From Spirochaetia bacterium UBA5550 (GTDB lineage: Bacteria; Spirochaetota; UBA4802; UBA5550), in NCBI GenBank assembly GCA_002425885.1, contig DINC01000305.1, forward strand, positions 2,519 through 7,676: DNA of 5,158 nt. The letters run 5' to 3'. A program made the translations under genes and the position numbers. This document shows positions 4,738-5,158 of this stretch, one piece after another; positions within the stretch are counted from its first letter, which is position 1, and each line of letters opens with the position of its first letter. Below the pieces are notes generated by a model, which was given only the letters and a program-made list of their open reading frames with translations, did not search any database and was not told where the DNA came from.

Positions 4738-4750
4738 AAATGATGGTTAT

Positions 4751-5080
4751 TTATACATCTGCTATTTTTGCGTCAGGTGCATTCTTCTTTACAGAAGCTA
4801 CTCCGTTTGCGCATCCTGCTTTTGCTGTATATGATTCACCCTGTCCGATAATCTCACCATTAGCAGCCTTTAATCTGAAACGGAAACCGCCTTTTTTATC
4901 TTCATAAGTTTCAAAAGCTTTTTCGTTCTGTGAATTCTTTTTGACTGATTCAATACCGGCAATACAAGCATCCTTTGAGTTATAAGCTTCGCCGGTAAGT
5001 ATGATCTGTCCGTTTCCCGCTTTAAGACGGAACCTGAATTTGTTCCCTTTGTCTTTATAAACTTCAAATTTTCCTGCCAC
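4751..5080 (-). CDS. yegP: YegP-like UPF0339 (DUF1508) two-repeat protein
   Basis: This is a 109-residue cytoplasmic protein made of two DUF1508 units. The first is at about 5-49 (FEVYKDKGNKFRFRLKAGNG, then SKDACIAGIESVKKN) and the second at about 56-100 (FETYEDKKGGFRFRLKAANG, then AKAGCANGVASVKKN). Each has the F-x-F-x-L-K-A-x-N-G hairpin and a helix ending in I/V-x-SVKKN, and length and layout match E. coli YegP. The start is GTG at 5080, not ATG. The beginning Met-Ala-Gly-x-Phe-Glu agrees with that family, and AAGGAGG (5093-5087) is 6 nt upstream. An ATG 5 nt earlier is in another frame. Each repeat carries one cysteine in its helix (Cys39, Cys90). The biochemical role of the family is unknown; the small size and strong ribosome site suggest high expression. 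The gene symbol is by similarity. Confidence 0.9.
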   Translation of the reverse strand: MAGKFEVYKDKGNKFRFRLKAGNGQIILTGEAYNSKDACIAGIESVKKNSQNEKAFETYEDKKGGFRFRLKAANGEIIGQGESYTAKAGCANGVASVKKNAPDAKIADV

Positions 5081-5100
5081 CTCATTCCTCCTTATAACAG

Positions 5101-5147
5101 ATTATATTAACTTCGAATTCAGTATCACTATTCTTTGTTGCTGTCAA
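5101..5147 (-). promoter_or_regulatory. Promoter region of the yegP-like gene
   Basis: The minus strand has a perfect TATAAT (5106-5101) with GTGATA (5128-5123) 16 nt upstream, four of six to the -35 consensus. Transcription would start near 5094, giving a leader of about 14 nt that begins at the ribosome site. Further upstream a perfect TTGACA (5147-5142) is followed after 15 nt by GATACT, a second possible promoter. Confidence 0.5.
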
Positions 5148-5158
5148 TTTTATTATGA

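Noticed and set aside
4870..5085. 71-residue minus-strand frame starting 5 nt before the yegP-like GTG
   Set aside because: It overlaps the conserved two-repeat DUF1508 protein in another frame and has no recognisable pattern.

Overview
The window looks like an ordinary stretch of chromosome from a Gram-negative (diderm) bacterium of moderate GC. The diderm signs are an RND-type efflux pump, a lipoprotein signal and a secreted small protein. The lipobox ending in Phe-Phe-Ser-Cys followed by Lys-Lys resembles those of spirochaetes and some other deep-branching diderms, but the lineage cannot be fixed from this sequence alone. There are no rRNA, tRNA, CRISPR or insertion-sequence features.

Layout. 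(1) Positions 1-1508, plus strand: a tight three-gene unit. It holds the C-terminal end of an HAE1/AcrB-like RND transporter, then a YruB-type glutaredoxin domain fused to a small zinc ribbon (112 aa), then a DUF4019-type lipoprotein (147 aa). The gaps are 19 and 0 nt, so the genes are probably co-transcribed. (2) Positions 1512-2387, minus strand: an alpha/beta hydrolase with a complete Ser-Asp-His triad. Its stop lies 3 nt from the lipoprotein stop, and one hairpin covers both stops. (3) Positions 2388-2633: a 246-nt divergent control region with promoter-like elements and several inverted repeats. (4) Positions 2634-3554, plus strand: a TerC/Alx-family membrane protein. (5) Positions 3654-4131, plus strand: a protein of unknown function with one C-terminal membrane anchor. 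Its best start and ribosome binding site are in a different frame from the body of the gene, and the two frames join at a CCC_TGA site. (6) Positions 4280-4651, plus strand: a small secreted beta-rich protein I do not recognise. (7) Positions 4751-5080, minus strand: a two-repeat YegP/UPF0339 (DUF1508) protein starting at GTG. It converges on the secreted gene across a GC-rich terminator-like hairpin.

How the genes relate. The first three genes form an envelope/efflux unit with a redox protein attached. The remaining genes are single transcription units facing different ways, with no evident shared pathway. The common theme is envelope proteins and stress: efflux, TerC, YegP, anchored and secreted small proteins. 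I found no convincing new multi-gene system. The most interesting point is the frame discontinuity at 3738-3743. Next come the glutaredoxin-zinc ribbon fusion behind the pump, and the inverted repeats on both sides of terC.
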